From: Enterobacter soli ATCC BAA-2102
Lineage (GTDB): Bacteria > Pseudomonadota > Gammaproteobacteria > Enterobacterales > Enterobacteriaceae
Reading direction: 5' to 3'
DNA length: 64,000 bases
Assembly: GCF_001654845.1 (NCBI RefSeq)
Contig: NZ_LXES01000038.1
Span: forward strand, 62,001 to 126,000
Part shown: piece by piece, positions 27,289 through 41,702 of the stretch
Layout of the letters: the number at the start of each line of letters is the position of its first letter
How positions within the stretch are numbered: position 1 is the first letter of the stretch
The notes under the pieces: generated by a model
Databases searched by the model: none
Told to the model about the DNA's origin: nothing
The model's input: only the letters and a program-made list of their open reading frames with translations
Made by a program: the position numbers and the translations under genes

Positions 27289-27318
27289 AATATTCATCTG
27301 CCATTACAGGCGAAAAAA

Positions 27319-27537
<219 letters not shown>

Positions 27538-27821
27538 CTAATCCTCTGGGGTATCACTACCAAGTTTTGAACCGGCAAGATAATGCCGAAATTCATCAAT
27601 TAAGTAAAGAATTGCGCGTTTAAAACGCAGCAAAACAGTTTCGGCGCATTGCCCAAGCGTCACGGTACAACCGAACGAGAAACGCATTCGTAAAGGGGAG
27701 ACAACAGGATAAACGTCAGGACGTTATCTGAAGCGAGGGTCCCAAACGGCGGCGGGGCAACAGGCAGAAGCTACTCTGCGGCGTAATTATAACACCCTCA
27801 TAAAAAATATGCGGAAAACAT

Positions 27822-28526
27822 TTAGGCATTGGGCAGAAACAGCGTTCTTGGTACCCAGAAGTCGCGCGGGAGCGTCTCCTGACGGTAAATATCCAGATGC
27901 TCAATGTAGTCGCGACGGGCGATTTCAACGGCGCCAAGCGAGGCGGTATGCTCATTAAGCACCTGGCAATCCATCAACTGTCCACCGCGGTTGGCAAACT
28001 CCTGGCAGAAAACCAGCAGCGCCGTTTTCGAGGCATTCACCGCCCGGGAGAACATCGACTCGCCACAGAAGAGTGTTCCTTGCGCCACCCCGTACATACC
28101 GCCAACCAGTTCGCTTTTATCCCAGACTTCGATGGAATGCGCATAACCCAGCTCATGCAAACGGTGGTAAGCGGTAATGATATCCTGGGTGATCCATGTC
28201 CCTTCGTGACGATCGCTGGCGCATCCTTCAATGACCTGGCCAAAAGCATGGTTGAGGGTCACGCGGTAAGGCGATTTGGCGTGAAATCGCTTCATGCTAC
28301 GGCTGAGGTGAAAATGCGCAGGCCACAGCACGGCACGCGGATCGGGCGACCACCACAAAATGGGGTCGCCCGGGGAAAACCAGGGGAAGATCCCGCGCTG
28401 GTATGCCATCAATAGCCGAGCAGGGCTGAGATCGCCGCCTAATGCCAGCAATCCGTTGGGCTCACGTAGCGCACCTTCCGGGGACGGGAACGCTATATTA
28501 TGACGAGAAAGCTGGACCAGGCGCAT
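27822..28526 (-). CDS. aat: leucyl/phenylalanyl-tRNA-protein transferase
   Basis: The protein has 234 residues. The conserved core includes [51 protein letters not shown] and FCGESMFSR. Aat adds Leu or Phe from charged tRNA to proteins with N-terminal Lys or Arg, creating N-degrons read by ClpS and ClpAP, whose genes are about 2-4 kb away. It lies 46 bp after cydC on the same strand, as in E. coli. Confidence 0.96.
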   Translation of the reverse strand: MRLVQLSRHNIAFPSPEGALREPNGLLALGGDLSPARLLMAYQRGIFPWFSPGDPILWWSPDPRAVLWPAHFHLSRSMKRFHAKSPYRVTLNHAFGQVIEGCASDRHEGTWITQDIITAYHRLHELGYAHSIEVWDKSELVGGMYGVAQGTLFCGESMFSRAVNASKTALLVFCQEFANRGGQLMDCQVLNEHTASLGAVEIARRDYIEHLDIYRQETLPRDFWVPRTLFLPNA

Positions 28527-28572
28527 GACAGCAGAACTCCAATACGCGAGTTAGGATCGGTTCAAATATAGT

Positions 28573-30294
28573 CTACAGACGCTGTTTAAACTGGTAGTAG
28601 CGACCCTGTTTCGCTAACAGTTCTGTGTGACTACCTTGCTCAATAATGTGACCGTTGTCCATCACAATTATCTGATCAAAACTCGCCAGTCCGCGCAGAC
28701 GGTGTGTCACCATAATCACCGTTTTACCAACCATAGCATTGGCCAGCAAATCAAGGATTTGGCTCTCTGTCGTGGCGTCCAGTCCTTCGGTTGGTTCATC
28801 CAGCAACATCAGTGGCGCATCGTGCAGTAATGCTCGTGCAATCGCCAGTCGGCGTAACTCCCCTCCAGAAAGCTGACGACCACCTTCACCCAGCCAGCTA
28901 TTCAGACCGTCATCTTCGAGCAACTTGTGCAGCCCAACACGTTCAAGCATTGCACTCAGTACGTCGTCACTGGCTTCGGGGGCTGCCAGACGTAAGTTCT
29001 CACGTAACGTGGCACTGAACAGGTGCACGCGCTGCGGCACAACGCTGACGGTCTTACGCAGGGCGTGCTCGCTAAATTCGCGTAGCGGTACATCGTTAAA
29101 CAAAATGTTCCCGTGCTGCGGATCCCATGCGCGGGTTAACAGCTGTAACAGTGTTGATTTACCACAGCCTGTCCGCCCGAGCAGCGCGATACGCGCACCG
29201 GCAGGGACCGACAGATTAACGCCTTCCAGCGCGTTCTGCGTTTGCCCGGCATAGGCGAAGGTGATGTCCTGGAGCTGAAGAGCAACCTGCGCCGGAACGG
29301 TAGTTTGCTGCGCATGGAACTGTACTTCTGGCTCTTGTTCAGTGATTTGGGTAATACGTACTGCGGAGGCGATAACCTGCCCGAGATGCTGGAAAGCACC
29401 AGTGACAGGTGCCAGCGCTTCAAATGCTGCCAGCGCACAGAAGACAAACAGTGCGATGAGCGCACCAGGCTGCGTATTGCCACCCACACCGCCGGATGCC
29501 ATCCACAGCATTGCCACGACGGCAAAACCACCAATGAGCATCATCAGAGCCTGCGAAAAGGCCGTCAGTTCAGATTTCCTGCGCTGGGCTTCATGCCAGT
29601 TCAGCTCTGTGCTTTCCATCCGGGCGCGGTAGCGCTGGCTGGCACCAAAGATAGTGAGTTCAGCTTGTCCCTGTAACCATGATGTCAACTGCTGGCGGTA
29701 TTCCCCGCGCAGACGCGTCAGGTTTTCTCCGGTTGGCTTGCCTGCGCGATAAAACAGCGGCGGCAGGAGGAAAAGCGTCAGCAGCATAATGCCGCCCAGC
29801 GTCAGAGCGATAGGGACATCAAGCGTACAAAGCCCAAGGGTAACCACCACAATCACCACAAACGCCCCCACCAGCGGGGAAATCACGCGCAGGTAGAGAT
29901 GATCCAGGGTATCGACATCTGCGACCACGCGGTTGAGTAATTCACCCTGGCGAAAACGCGCCAGCCCGGCAGGGGAGAGGGGCAGTAATTTGCTGAAGGT
30001 GTAAATACGCAGATGTTGAAGCACACGGAATGTCGCATCGTGGCTGACCAGACGCTCAAAATAACGTCCGGCTGTACGGGTAATCGCCGCACCGCGTACG
30101 CCCGCAGCGGGCAGCATATAGTTAAAGCTGTACAGCCCGGCAACGCCCACCACCGCAGAGGCCGACAGGAACCAGCCGGAAAGCGTGAGCAGTCCGATGC
30201 TGGCAAGCAGAGTCACAATCGCCAGAACAATCCCGAGCGTCAGCATCCATTTGTGACGTTTATACAGGGCAAGATAAGGGAGCAGGGCGCGCAT
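28573..30294 (-). CDS. cydC: CydC, subunit of the CydDC heterodimeric ABC exporter
   Basis: The protein has 573 residues. Six N-terminal membrane helices are followed by an ABC ATPase with Walker A GRTGCGKST near 370, signature QLSGGELRR and Walker B LMLLDEPTEGLD. CydDC is needed for assembly of cytochrome bd oxidase; it exports cysteine and glutathione and its heme handling is debated. The cydC ATG overlaps the cydD stop by one base (TGATG), so translation is coupled. Confidence 0.96.
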   Translation of the reverse strand: MRALLPYLALYKRHKWMLTLGIVLAIVTLLASIGLLTLSGWFLSASAVVGVAGLYSFNYMLPAAGVRGAAITRTAGRYFERLVSHDATFRVLQHLRIYTFSKLLPLSPAGLARFRQGELLNRVVADVDTLDHLYLRVISPLVGAFVVIVVVTLGLCTLDVPIALTLGGIMLLTLFLLPPLFYRAGKPTGENLTRLRGEYRQQLTSWLQGQAELTIFGASQRYRARMESTELNWHEAQRRKSELTAFSQALMMLIGGFAVVAMLWMASGGVGGNTQPGALIALFVFCALAAFEALAPVTGAFQHLGQVIASAVRITQITEQEPEVQFHAQQTTVPAQVALQLQDITFAYAGQTQNALEGVNLSVPAGARIALLGRTGCGKSTLLQLLTRAWDPQHGNILFNDVPLREFSEHALRKTVSVVPQRVHLFSATLRENLRLAAPEASDDVLSAMLERVGLHKLLEDDGLNSWLGEGGRQLSGGELRRLAIARALLHDAPLMLLDEPTEGLDATTESQILDLLANAMVGKTVIMVTHRLRGLASFDQIIVMDNGHIIEQGSHTELLAKQGRYYQFKQRL

Positions 30295-32060
30295 CAGATA
30301 TCCTCCTGACGGTTAGCCAGCAGGGTGGCAAAGGGCCCCTGCGCAGCAACGAGAGAGGCGTAATCGCCTTGCTCGACAATATGGCCATTCTCCATGACCC
30401 AAATCTGATCCCAGTCGGTGATACCTTCCAGCTGGTGCGTGACCATGAGTGTGGTTTGTTGCAATGATGCTGCGTCCAGGGCGTGCATCACCCGTTGTTC
30501 GCTGTGAGCATCAAGGCTGGCCGCGGGTTCATCCAGCAGCATTAACTGACATGGATTAAGCAATGCGCGGGCAAGGGCAACACGCTGAGCCTGACCGACG
30601 GATAAACCTGCCGCCTGGTCGCCTACTACCGTATCAACACCTTGCGAAAGCAAAGGCAGAAACTCACTGACCCACGCACGGTCAAGAACCGATTGCAGCT
30701 CATCTTCGCGCGCATCAGGGCGTGCAAGCAGCACGTTCTCACGCAGAGTGGCGGCAGGTAATTGTGGATTCTGCCCCACCCAACTGAGTTGTTTGCGCCA
30801 TGCATCAGGGTCAAGCTCGCGCAGTTCGGCATGATTAATTCGCAGCGACCCGGTATACGCCATAAAACCTGATAACGCATTCAGCAGTGAGCTTTTACCT
30901 GAACCGCTGGTTCCAACCAGAACAACGCGTTGACCCGCCGAAAGCGTAAAGTTCAGCGGCCCGGCCAGCACCTTACCTTCAGGTGATAAAACAGAGAAAT
31001 CGACTGCTTCAACGGTAACCGGCTCTTTGCTGTTCAGCGTAATTTCACCGCGCTCCGGGTGAGCAAGCGGCGTTTCAAGGAAAGTTTTCAGGCTGTCAGC
31101 GGCACCTACGGCCTGTGCTTTGGCGTGGTAAAAGGTACCAAGATCGCGAAGCGGCTGGAAAAACTCAGGCGCTAGGATCAGGGCAAGAAAACCGGCTGAA
31201 AGCGTAACGCCAGTGCCGTAATGGCCAAAATCGAGTTCGCCAAGATAAGAGAAACCAAAGTACACCGCCACCACCGCAATCGACAGGGAGGTGAAGAATT
31301 CCAGTACGCCGGACGACAGAAACGCCAGACGCAATACTTCCATTGTCCGCTGACGGAAATCCTGCGACGCCACACGGATATTTTCGGTTTCGGCTTCACC
31401 GCGGCCAAAAATACGCAAGGTTTCCATCCCGCGCAGGCGGTCCAGGAAATGGCCGCTTAAACGGCCAAGCGCCAGGAAGTTGCGGCGGTTTGCATCTGCC
31501 GCGCCCATCCCCACCATCGCCATAAACAGCGGAATAAGTGGAGCGGTACAGAGCAGAATAAGGGCGGCAACCCAGTTAGATGGGAAAATGGTAGCCACAA
31601 TCAGCAGCGGCACGCATACGGCCAGTGCCATCTGTGGAATATAGCGCGCGTAATAGTCGTGCATATCGTCAATCTGCTCAAGGATAAGCGTCGCCCAGCT
31701 TCCGGCAGGCTTGCCCTGTATCCATGCGGGGCCCGCTTGCTGGAGCCTGTCGAGCACCTGGCGGCGAATTTCGAAGCGTATATGCTGTCCGGCGTGGAAC
31801 CCGACACGTTCACGCAGCCAGACCACCCAGGCGCGCAGAACAAAGATCAGGACTAATACGATAAAGGGCATCAGAAGCGCTTCGCGCGGGATGTTCTCCA
31901 TGATCATATGATTGAGAATGCGGGCCAGCAGCCATGCCTGGGCAACAATCAACAGACCGCTGATAAGTCCCAGCAAACGGGAAATATTCAGCCAGCGGCG
32001 GGAAATAACGCTTTGCTTTTTAAGCCAGCGAGTTAACTCTTGTTGACGGGTTTTTTCCAT
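30294..32060 (-). CDS. cydD: CydD, subunit of the CydDC heterodimeric ABC exporter
   Basis: The protein has 588 residues. An N-terminal six-helix ABC membrane domain is followed by an ATPase with Walker A GTSGSGKSS near 378, signature LSVGQAQR (Ser-Val in place of the usual Ser-Gly) and Walker B LMLLDEPAASLD. It pairs with CydC in the inner membrane. It follows trxB by about 115 bp with a terminator between, so it probably has its own promoter. Confidence 0.96.
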   Translation of the reverse strand: MEKTRQQELTRWLKKQSVISRRWLNISRLLGLISGLLIVAQAWLLARILNHMIMENIPREALLMPFIVLVLIFVLRAWVVWLRERVGFHAGQHIRFEIRRQVLDRLQQAGPAWIQGKPAGSWATLILEQIDDMHDYYARYIPQMALAVCVPLLIVATIFPSNWVAALILLCTAPLIPLFMAMVGMGAADANRRNFLALGRLSGHFLDRLRGMETLRIFGRGEAETENIRVASQDFRQRTMEVLRLAFLSSGVLEFFTSLSIAVVAVYFGFSYLGELDFGHYGTGVTLSAGFLALILAPEFFQPLRDLGTFYHAKAQAVGAADSLKTFLETPLAHPERGEITLNSKEPVTVEAVDFSVLSPEGKVLAGPLNFTLSAGQRVVLVGTSGSGKSSLLNALSGFMAYTGSLRINHAELRELDPDAWRKQLSWVGQNPQLPAATLRENVLLARPDAREDELQSVLDRAWVSEFLPLLSQGVDTVVGDQAAGLSVGQAQRVALARALLNPCQLMLLDEPAASLDAHSEQRVMHALDAASLQQTTLMVTHQLEGITDWDQIWVMENGHIVEQGDYASLVAAQGPFATLLANRQEDI

Positions 32061-32120
32061 TGCGTACTTTGCAGGTGACGTTATTAGAAATTGGGCACGG
32101 CAATGTTACAACGGAGAGAC

Positions 32121-32149
32121 AATAAAGGCGACTTATCGCCGCCTTTATT
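32121..32149. terminator. terminator of trxB
   Basis: AATAAAGGCG (32121-32130) pairs with CGCCTTTATT (32140-32149). It lies 25 bp past the trxB stop on the minus strand and is followed there by TGTC. U-run quality is moderate. Confidence 0.7.
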
Positions 32150-32174
32150 TACGTTTGTTACTGACTTGTAAAGA

Positions 32175-33687
<1,513 letters not shown>

Positions 33688-34182
33688 ATGGTAGATAGCA
33701 AGAAGCGCCCTGGCAAAGATCTCGACCGTATCGATCGTAACATTCTTAATGAATTGCAAAAGGATGGGCGTATTTCCAACGTCGAGCTTTCAAAACGTGT
33801 GGGACTTTCCCCGACGCCGTGCCTTGAGCGTGTGCGCCGACTGGAAAGACAGGGTTTTATTCAGGGCTATACGGCTCTGCTGAACCCGCATTATCTGGAT
33901 GCCTCACTTCTGGTATTTGTTGAGATTACTCTGAATCGTGGTGCGCCGGATGTGTTTGAGCAATTTAACGCCGCTGTACAAAAACTTGAAGAAATTCAAG
34001 AGTGTCATCTGGTTTCCGGTGATTTCGACTACCTTTTGAAAACCCGTGTGCCTGATATGTCCGCCTACCGTAAGCTGCTGGGTGAAACCCTGCTGCGTCT
34101 GCCAGGCGTGAACGACACCCGTACTTATGTGGTGATGGAAGAGGTCAAACAGAGCAATCGTCTGGTTATTAAGACGCGCTAA
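33688..34182 (+). CDS. lrp: leucine-responsive regulatory protein Lrp
   Basis: The protein has 164 residues from the ATG at 33688 (MVDSKKRPGKDLDR); an in-frame upstream start is rejected. The N-terminal helix-turn-helix (ISNVELSKRVGLSPTPCLERV) is followed by a RAM ligand-binding domain (about 70-155). Lrp is a global regulator of amino-acid metabolism, pili and transport that forms octamers and hexadecamers. The sequence looks almost identical to E. coli Lrp, as expected of this highly conserved protein. Confidence 0.98.
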   Translation: MVDSKKRPGKDLDRIDRNILNELQKDGRISNVELSKRVGLSPTPCLERVRRLERQGFIQGYTALLNPHYLDASLLVFVEITLNRGAPDVFEQFNAAVQKLEEIQECHLVSGDFDYLLKTRVPDMSAYRKLLGETLLRLPGVNDTRTYVVMEEVKQSNRLVIKTR

Positions 34183-34238
34183 CACGGAACAGGTGCAAAA
34201 TCAGCGTAGTTTGATTACACTCCTGTTAATCCATACAG

Positions 34239-34276
34239 CAACAGTGCCGGGGATACCCGGCGCTGTTGTCCGTTTT
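34239..34276 (+). terminator. intrinsic terminator between lrp and ftsK
   Basis: A 13-bp stem, CAACAGTGCCGGG (34239-34251) with CCCGGCGCTGTTG (34256-34268), has a GATA loop and one T-G pair. TCCGTTTT follows. Confidence 0.85.
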
Positions 34277-34317
34277 AGCAAACAGGCAGGACATGCCTGA
34301 TACCTGGAGAGCCTTTC

Positions 34318-37300
34318 TTGAGCCAGGAATATACTGAAGACAAAGAAGTCACACTATCGAAGCTAAGCAGCGGACGTCGACTCCTTGAGGCGTTGCTGAT
34401 TGTTATTGCCCTTTTTGCCGTCTGGCTGATGGCAGCCTTACTCAGTTTCAACCCCTCAGATCCGAGCTGGTCGCAAACCGCATGGCATGAACCTATCCAT
34501 AATTTAGGTGGCACGCCCGGCGCCTGGCTTGCGGACACCCTGTTTTTCATCTTCGGTGTCATGGCCTATACCATCCCGGTGATCATCATCGGTGGCTGCT
34601 GGTTTGCCTGGCGTCATCGTCAGAACGATGAATACATCGATTATTTCGCGGTTTCGCTGCGTCTGATTGGCGCCCTGGCGCTGATCCTGACCTCCTGCGG
34701 GTTGGCGGCGATTAACGCCGACGATATCTGGTATTTCGCTTCCGGTGGGGTGATTGGCAGCTTGCTGAGTACTGCACTGCAACCAATGCTGCACAGCAGC
34801 GGCGGCACCATCACGCTGCTCTGTATCTGGGCGGCGGGGTTAACACTGTTTACTGGCTGGTCATGGGTGAGCATTGCCGAAAAACTCGGCAGTCTGATCC
34901 TTAATATTCTGACGTTTGCCAGCAACCGTACCCGTCGTGATGATACCTGGGTAGATGAAGACGAATACGAAGATGAGGACGAAGAGGATACACCTCCAAG
35001 TCAGCATCGAGAATCTCGCCGTACGCGTATAATGCGTGGCGCGCTGGCGCGCCGCAAACGCGTGGCCGAAAAATTTGCTAATCCGTTAGGGCGTAAAACC
35101 GATGCCGCACTCTTCTCCGGCAAACGCATGGATGACGATGAGCAGGTTGAATACCGTGCCGCGGGTACTCCTGTTGACCCTGATGATGTGCTCTTCTCTG
35201 GCAGTCGTGCCATGCCGGGTGATTACGACGAATATGACCCGTTGTTAAATGGTCATTCAGTTACCGAACCTGTCGCGGCAGCAGCAGCGGCAACGACAGC
35301 CGCTCAGGCCTATGCTGCGCCTGTTGAGGCAGTCATGCCTTCCGCGCCGGTGTATGAGCCAGAGCCTGTTGTCCAGCAACCTGCGGTTGAGTGGCAAGAA
35401 GCGCCTGTCATTCCTGCGCATCAGCCGGTCATTGCCCCTGAACCGCAGAGCTATGCGCCAGCACAGCCGCAGGAACAGTGGCAGCAGCCGTACCAGCCAG
35501 AACCGGAATACGCGCCACAGCCGTACGCAGAGTATGACGCGCCGGTGTCTCAGCCTTATCAGGAATATGCGCCAGTTGAGCCTGCTCAGCCGTATGTTGA
35601 GCCACAAGCTGAACCACAGGTTGAAGTGGAAGAGGTCAAACCGACTCGCCCACCAATGTACTATTTTGAAGAGGTTGAAGAACGCCGCGCGCGTGAGCGC
35701 GAACAACTGGCCGCCTGGTATCAGCCCGTACCGGAACCGGTACAAGAACCCGTCACCAGAGCTCCTTCCGTTTCGGTACCGCCAGTCGATCCGACACCGG
35801 TTGTTGCACCGGTGGCGGAAAGCGTGAAGCACGCTACCGCGGCGGCGGCAGTGGCTGCGCCTGTCTTTAGCCTGGCATCCGGTGGCGCACCGCGTCCACA
35901 GGTGAAAGAGGGTATTGGCCCGCAGCTTCCTCGTCCTAATCGCGTGCGTGTTCCTACCCGCCGCGAGCTGGCGTCCTATGGCATCAAATTACCTTCTCAG
36001 CGTATGGCTGAGGAGAAAGCGCGTGAATCTGAGTATGAAGATGATGCCGATGAGATGCAGCAGGATGAGCTGGCACGTCAATTTGCTGCACAACAGCAGC
36101 AGCGTTATGGCGAAGAGTATCAACACGAAGCCCGGCCGACTCATGTTCATGAAGAAGATGAAGATGACGCAGCCGAAGCAGAGTTAGCGCGCCAGTTTGC
36201 TGCCACTCAGCAGCAACGCTATTCCGGTGAGCAGCCTGCGGGAGCAAATCCGTTCTCGTTATCTGACTTCGAATTCTCGCCAATGAAAGATTTGGTTGAC
36301 GATGGCCCGAGCGAGCCGTTATTCACCCCAGGCGTGATGCCTGAAACGCAAACTGCGTACCAGCAGCCTGCACCTGCACCGCACGTGCAGCAGCCAGCGT
36401 CACAGGCTTATGCGCAGCCGCAACAGCCTCAGCACGCGCCGCAGTTCCAGCAGCCACCAGCACAGCCGAAGGAAAGTCTGATTCACCCGCTGCTGATGCG
36501 CAACGGTGATAGCCGTCCGCTGCAACGCCCAAGCACGCCGCTGCCGTCGCTGGATCTGTTAACGCCGCCTCCGTCAGAAGTTGAACCGGTAGATACCTTT
36601 GCGCTGGAACAGATGGCGCGTCTTGTGGAAGCGCGTCTGGCTGATTTCCGCATTAAGGCGGACGTAGTGAACTATTCCCCAGGTCCAGTTATCACCCGTT
36701 TCGAACTGAATCTGGCGCCTGGTGTTAAAGCCGCGCGAATTTCTAACCTGTCTCGTGACCTGGCGCGCTCGTTGTCGACCGTTGCGGTGCGTGTGGTAGA
36801 AGTTATCCCGGGTAAACCTTATGTCGGCCTGGAACTGCCAAATAAGAAACGCCAGACCGTCTATCTGCGTGAAGTGCTGGATAACGCCAAATTCCGCGAG
36901 AATCCATCACCGTTGAGCGTGGTGCTGGGTAAAGATATTGCAGGCGATCCAGTGGTGGCTGACCTCGCGAAAATGCCGCACCTGCTGGTGGCGGGTACGA
37001 CGGGCTCGGGTAAGTCGGTCGGTGTGAACGCCATGATCCTGAGTATGCTCTACAAAGCGCAGCCGGAAGATGTGCGTTTCATCATGATCGACCCGAAAAT
37101 GCTGGAACTCTCTGTTTATGAAGGTATCCCGCATCTGCTGACGGAAGTGGTCACCGACATGAAAGACGCTGCTAACGCCCTGCGCTGGAGCGTTAATGAG
37201 ATGGAGCGTCGCTATAAGTTAATGTCGGCACTCGGCGTACGTAACCTGGCGGGGTATAACGAGAAGATCGCTGAAGCAGTACGTATGGGGCGCCCGATTC

Positions 37301-38013
37301 CGGATCCTTACTGGAAGCCGGGTGACAGTATGGATGCTCAGCATCCGGTGCTGGAAAAACTGCCTTATATCGTCGTACTGGTAGACGAATTCGCTGACCT
37401 GATGATGACCGTCGGTAAGAAAGTCGAAGAGCTGATTGCCCGTCTGGCGCAGAAAGCGCGTGCAGCCGGTATTCACCTTGTACTGGCGACGCAGCGTCCA
37501 TCCGTGGACGTTATCACTGGTCTGATTAAAGCGAACATCCCAACGCGTATCGCGTTTACCGTATCGAGTAAAATTGACTCGCGTACCATCCTTGATCAGG
37601 GCGGCGCAGAATCGCTGTTGGGTATGGGTGATATGCTCTACTCCGGCCCGAACTCCACCTCGCCAGTACGTGTTCACGGTGCATTCGTCCGCGATGAGGA
37701 AGTTCACGCGGTGGTACAGGACTGGAAAGCGCGTGGTCGTCCGCAGTACGTGGATGGCATTACCTCTGACACTGAAAGTGAAGGCGGTGGCGGTGGCTTT
37801 GATGGTGGTGAAGAGCTGGATCCGTTATTCGATCAGGCGGTTAACTTCGTGACTGAGAAACGTAAAGCGTCCATTTCCGGGGTGCAGCGTCAGTTCCGTA
37901 TCGGTTACAACCGTGCGGCCCGCATCATCGAGCAGATGGAAGCGCAGGGCATCGTGAGCGAGCAGGGGCATAACGGTAACCGTGAGGTGCTGGCTCCGCC
38001 GCCGTTTGATTGA
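34318..38013 (+). CDS. ftsK: FtsK, septal DNA translocase
   Basis: The protein has 1231 residues from a TTG at 34318 ([11 protein letters not shown]) with GGAGAG 6 nt upstream. The N-terminal domain has four membrane helices (about 25-190) and anchors at the division septum. A long Pro/Gln/Glu-rich linker follows (about 210-740). The RecA-type motor has Walker A GTTGSGKS at 893-900 and Walker [14 protein letters not shown] near 1020. The winged-helix gamma domain ([18 protein letters not shown]) reads KOPS sites and activates XerCD at dif. The linker is roughly 100 residues shorter than in E. coli (1329 total) and contains two copies of an [14 protein letters not shown] motif. Confidence 0.97.
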   Translation: MSQEYTEDKEVTLSKLSSGRRLLEALLIVIALFAVWLMAALLSFNPSDPSWSQTAWHEPIHNLGGTPGAWLADTLFFIFGVMAYTIPVIIIGGCWFAWRHRQNDEYIDYFAVSLRLIGALALILTSCGLAAINADDIWYFASGGVIGSLLSTALQPMLHSSGGTITLLCIWAAGLTLFTGWSWVSIAEKLGSLILNILTFASNRTRRDDTWVDEDEYEDEDEEDTPPSQHRESRRTRIMRGALARRKRVAEKFANPLGRKTDAALFSGKRMDDDEQVEYRAAGTPVDPDDVLFSGSRAMPGDYDEYDPLLNGHSVTEPVAAAAAATTAAQAYAAPVEAVMPSAPVYEPEPVVQQPAVEWQEAPVIPAHQPVIAPEPQSYAPAQPQEQWQQPYQPEPEYAPQPYAEYDAPVSQPYQEYAPVEPAQPYVEPQAEPQVEVEEVKPTRPPMYYFEEVEERRAREREQLAAWYQPVPEPVQEPVTRAPSVSVPPVDPTPVVAPVAESVKHATAAAAVAAPVFSLASGGAPRPQVKEGIGPQLPRPNRVRVPTRRELASYGIKLPSQRMAEEKARESEYEDDADEMQQDELARQFAAQQQQRYGEEYQHEARPTHVHEEDEDDAAEAELARQFAATQQQRYSGEQPAGANPFSLSDFEFSPMKDLVDDGPSEPLFTPGVMPETQTAYQQPAPAPHVQQPASQAYAQPQQPQHAPQFQQPPAQPKESLIHPLLMRNGDSRPLQRPSTPLPSLDLLTPPPSEVEPVDTFALEQMARLVEARLADFRIKADVVNYSPGPVITRFELNLAPGVKAARISNLSRDLARSLSTVAVRVVEVIPGKPYVGLELPNKKRQTVYLREVLDNAKFRENPSPLSVVLGKDIAGDPVVADLAKMPHLLVAGTTGSGKSVGVNAMILSMLYKAQPEDVRFIMIDPKMLELSVYEGIPHLLTEVVTDMKDAANALRWSVNEMERRYKLMSALGVRNLAGYNEKIAEAVRMGRPIPDPYWKPGDSMDAQHPVLEKLPYIVVLVDEFADLMMTVGKKVEELIARLAQKARAAGIHLVLATQRPSVDVITGLIKANIPTRIAFTVSSKIDSRTILDQGGAESLLGMGDMLYSGPNSTSPVRVHGAFVRDEEVHAVVQDWKARGRPQYVDGITSDTESEGGGGGFDGGEELDPLFDQAVNFVTEKRKASISGVQRQFRIGYNRAARIIEQMEAQGIVSEQGHNGNREVLAPPPFD

Positions 38014-38141
38014 CCCTTCACCGATTGAAAAGAAGGGTAAATCAGCAAAAATTAAGCATTTTCTTCTGTCGCCTGCCTGCGGGCAGGTTCACAATAGACG
38101 ACAGAACCCCATATCGGGATGACGTATTTTAAGGAATAACA

Positions 38142-38756
38142 ATGAAAAAATTCGCAATCGCCTGTGCATTACTGACCAGTTTTGTTGCCAGCAGCGTCTG
38201 GGCTGATGCAGCCAGCGACCTTAAAAGCCGACTGGATAAAGTCAGTAGCTTCCACGCCAGTTTCACCCAAAAAGTGACTGACGGCAGCGGTAACGCGGTG
38301 CAGGAAGGTCAGGGGGATTTGTGGGTAAAACGCCCTAATCTGTTTAACTGGCATATGACACAGCCGGATGAAAGCATTCTGGTGTCAGACGGTAAAACCT
38401 TGTGGTTCTTCAACCCGTTTGTTGAGCAGGCAACCGCCACCTGGCTGAAAGATGCCACCAGTAATACCCCGTTTATGCTGATTGCCCGTAACCAGTCCAG
38501 CGACTGGCAGCAGTACAATATCAAACAGAATGGTGATGAGTTTGTTCTGACGCCGAAAGGCAGCAACGGAAACCTGAAACAGTTCACCATTAACGTGAGC
38601 ACCAACGGAACCATCAATCAGTTTGGTGCGGTTGAGCAGGACGATCAGCGTAGCAGCTACCAGCTCAAATCCCAGCAAAACGGCGCTGTCGATGCATCGA
38701 AATTCACCTTTACCCCGCCGCAGGGCGTAACGGTGGACGACCAACGCAATAAGTAA
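38142..38756 (+). CDS. lolA: LolA, periplasmic outer-membrane-lipoprotein carrier
   Basis: The protein has 204 residues with a signal peptide cut after VWA at 21 (mature [10 protein letters not shown]). The half-barrel LolA fold is recognised by [27 protein letters not shown] and [16 protein letters not shown]. It takes lipoproteins from LolCDE and hands them to LolB. rarA starts 9 bp downstream, so the two are co-transcribed; ftsK lies 128 bp upstream. Confidence 0.97.
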   Translation: MKKFAIACALLTSFVASSVWADAASDLKSRLDKVSSFHASFTQKVTDGSGNAVQEGQGDLWVKRPNLFNWHMTQPDESILVSDGKTLWFFNPFVEQATATWLKDATSNTPFMLIARNQSSDWQQYNIKQNGDEFVLTPKGSNGNLKQFTINVSTNGTINQFGAVEQDDQRSSYQLKSQQNGAVDASKFTFTPPQGVTVDDQRNK

Positions 38757-38765
38757 GAGGCGTGA

Positions 38766-40109
38766 GTGAGCAACCTGTCGCTCGATTTTTCAGATAATGC
38801 GTTTCAACCTCTGGCCGCTCGTATGCGGCCAGAAAATTTAGCGCAGTACATCGGTCAGCAGCATCTGCTGGCTGCGGGTAAGCCGTTGCCCCGTGCTATT
38901 GAGGCCGGCCATCTACACTCCATGATCCTGTGGGGGCCACCAGGCACGGGTAAAACGACACTTGCTGAAGTGATCGCCCGTTACGCAAACGCCGATGTTG
39001 AACGCATTTCCGCAGTGACCTCCGGCGTGAAGGAGATCCGCGAAGCTATCGAGCGCGCAAGACAGAACCGTAATGCCGGACGCCGTACTATCCTCTTTGT
39101 TGATGAAGTCCATCGTTTCAATAAGAGCCAGCAGGATGCGTTCCTGCCGCACATTGAAGATGGCACAATTTTCTTCATTGGCGCGACGACCGAAAACCCC
39201 TCCTTTGAACTGAACTCGGCACTGCTTTCCCGTGCGCGTGTTTATCTGCTCAAATCGCTGACAACCGACGATATCGAAAAGGTTCTCACTCAGGCGATGG
39301 AGGACAAGGCGCGGGGTTATGGCGGGCAGGATATCATCCTGCCGGACGAAACACGGCTTGCGATTGCGGAGCTGGTCAATGGGGATGCGCGCCGTGCGTT
39401 AAACACGCTGGAAATGATGGCTGATATGGCCGAAGTGGATGATTCCGGTAAGCGTGTGCTGAAACCTGAACTGCTCACCGAAATTGCCGGTGAACGCAGC
39501 GCGCGTTTCGACAATAAAGGCGATCGTTTTTACGATCTGATCTCGGCCCTGCACAAGTCGGTGCGAGGCAGTGCACCGGATGCAGCACTGTACTGGTATG
39601 CGCGGATCATTAGCGCCGGTGGTGATCCCCTGTACGTGGCGCGCCGCTGTCTGGCCATTGCGTCGGAAGATGTCGGTAATGCCGACCCGCGCGCGATGCA
39701 GGTTGCGATTTCAGCCTGGGATTGCTTCACCCGCGTAGGGCCAGCGGAAGGGGAGCGAGCAATCGCACAGGCGATTGTTTACCTGGCCTGTGCGCCAAAA
39801 AGTAATGCTGTCTACACCGCGTTTAAAGCGGCTTTGGCAGATGCACGTGAACGTCCTGACTATGACGTACCGGTTCATCTGCGTAATGCGCCAACCAAAC
39901 TGATGAAAGAGATGGGTTACGGGCAAGAATACCGATACGCCCACGACGAACCCAATGCCTACGCCGCCGGAGAGGAGTATTTTCCGCAGGAGATGGCACA
40001 AACCCGCTATTATCACCCCACAAACAGAGGTCTTGAAGGCAAGATTGGCGAAAAGCTCGCCTGGCTCGCCGGACAGGATCAAAATAGCCCTATAAAACGC
40101 TACCGTTAG
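38766..40109 (+). CDS. rarA: RarA (MgsA), replication-associated AAA+ recombination protein
   Basis: The protein has 447 residues from a GTG at 38766 ([10 protein letters not shown]), preceded by AGAGG. The AAA+ domain has Walker A GPPGTGKT at 57-64 and Walker [13 protein letters not shown] near 113. SRC/sensor motifs ([16 protein letters not shown]) and a C-terminal tetramerisation domain follow. RarA acts at stalled forks with SSB and RecA. It sits between lolA and serS, as in E. coli. Confidence 0.96.
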   Translation: MSNLSLDFSDNAFQPLAARMRPENLAQYIGQQHLLAAGKPLPRAIEAGHLHSMILWGPPGTGKTTLAEVIARYANADVERISAVTSGVKEIREAIERARQNRNAGRRTILFVDEVHRFNKSQQDAFLPHIEDGTIFFIGATTENPSFELNSALLSRARVYLLKSLTTDDIEKVLTQAMEDKARGYGGQDIILPDETRLAIAELVNGDARRALNTLEMMADMAEVDDSGKRVLKPELLTEIAGERSARFDNKGDRFYDLISALHKSVRGSAPDAALYWYARIISAGGDPLYVARRCLAIASEDVGNADPRAMQVAISAWDCFTRVGPAEGERAIAQAIVYLACAPKSNAVYTAFKAALADARERPDYDVPVHLRNAPTKLMKEMGYGQEYRYAHDEPNAYAAGEEYFPQEMAQTRYYHPTNRGLEGKIGEKLAWLAGQDQNSPIKRYR

Positions 40110-40180
40110 TTCAATCGTTGCGGTAATGTTGGCATAGTATCCTTGTGACCGCAGGCTGTGGTCACATTTTCCTATTTTAA

Positions 40181-41494
<1,314 letters not shown>

Positions 41495-41507
41495 TTTGTC
41501 TTAAATT

Positions 41508-41534
41508 AAAAAAGCGCCTACGGGCGCTTTTTTT
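41508..41534 (+). terminator. intrinsic terminator of serS
   Basis: AAAGCGCC (41511-41518) with GGCGCTTT (41523-41530) around TACG is followed by TTTT. Confidence 0.93.
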
Positions 41535-41545
41535 ATGCCCCTGCT

Positions 41546-41586
41546 TTGACACGAAACAATATCGCCTCCCTCTAAAGTAGTAATAC
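41546..41586 (+). promoter_or_regulatory. FNR-type class II promoter of dmsABC
   Basis: TTGAC-ACGA-AACAA (41546-41559) matches FNR (TTGAT-N4-ATCAA) with one mismatch in the left half and two in the right. TAATAC at 41581-41586 is the -10. With the start near 41593 the FNR centre falls at about -41.5, the class II position. Anaerobic activation is the known pattern for dmsABC. Confidence 0.6.
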
Positions 41587-41702
41587 TCCTCCGAATGAAA
41601 GCCAGCATAAAAAACTAATAACGGAGAAATCCGTTATATATAAAACTATATAGCGGTTTCTACCGTATCTCTTTTATTTGTGAGCAACCAAAGTGAGTCT
41701 TT

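Noticed and set aside
26029..27318. tRNA gene in the clpA-infA gap
   Set aside because: No T-loop consensus or acceptor-stem pairing was found on either strand by eye.
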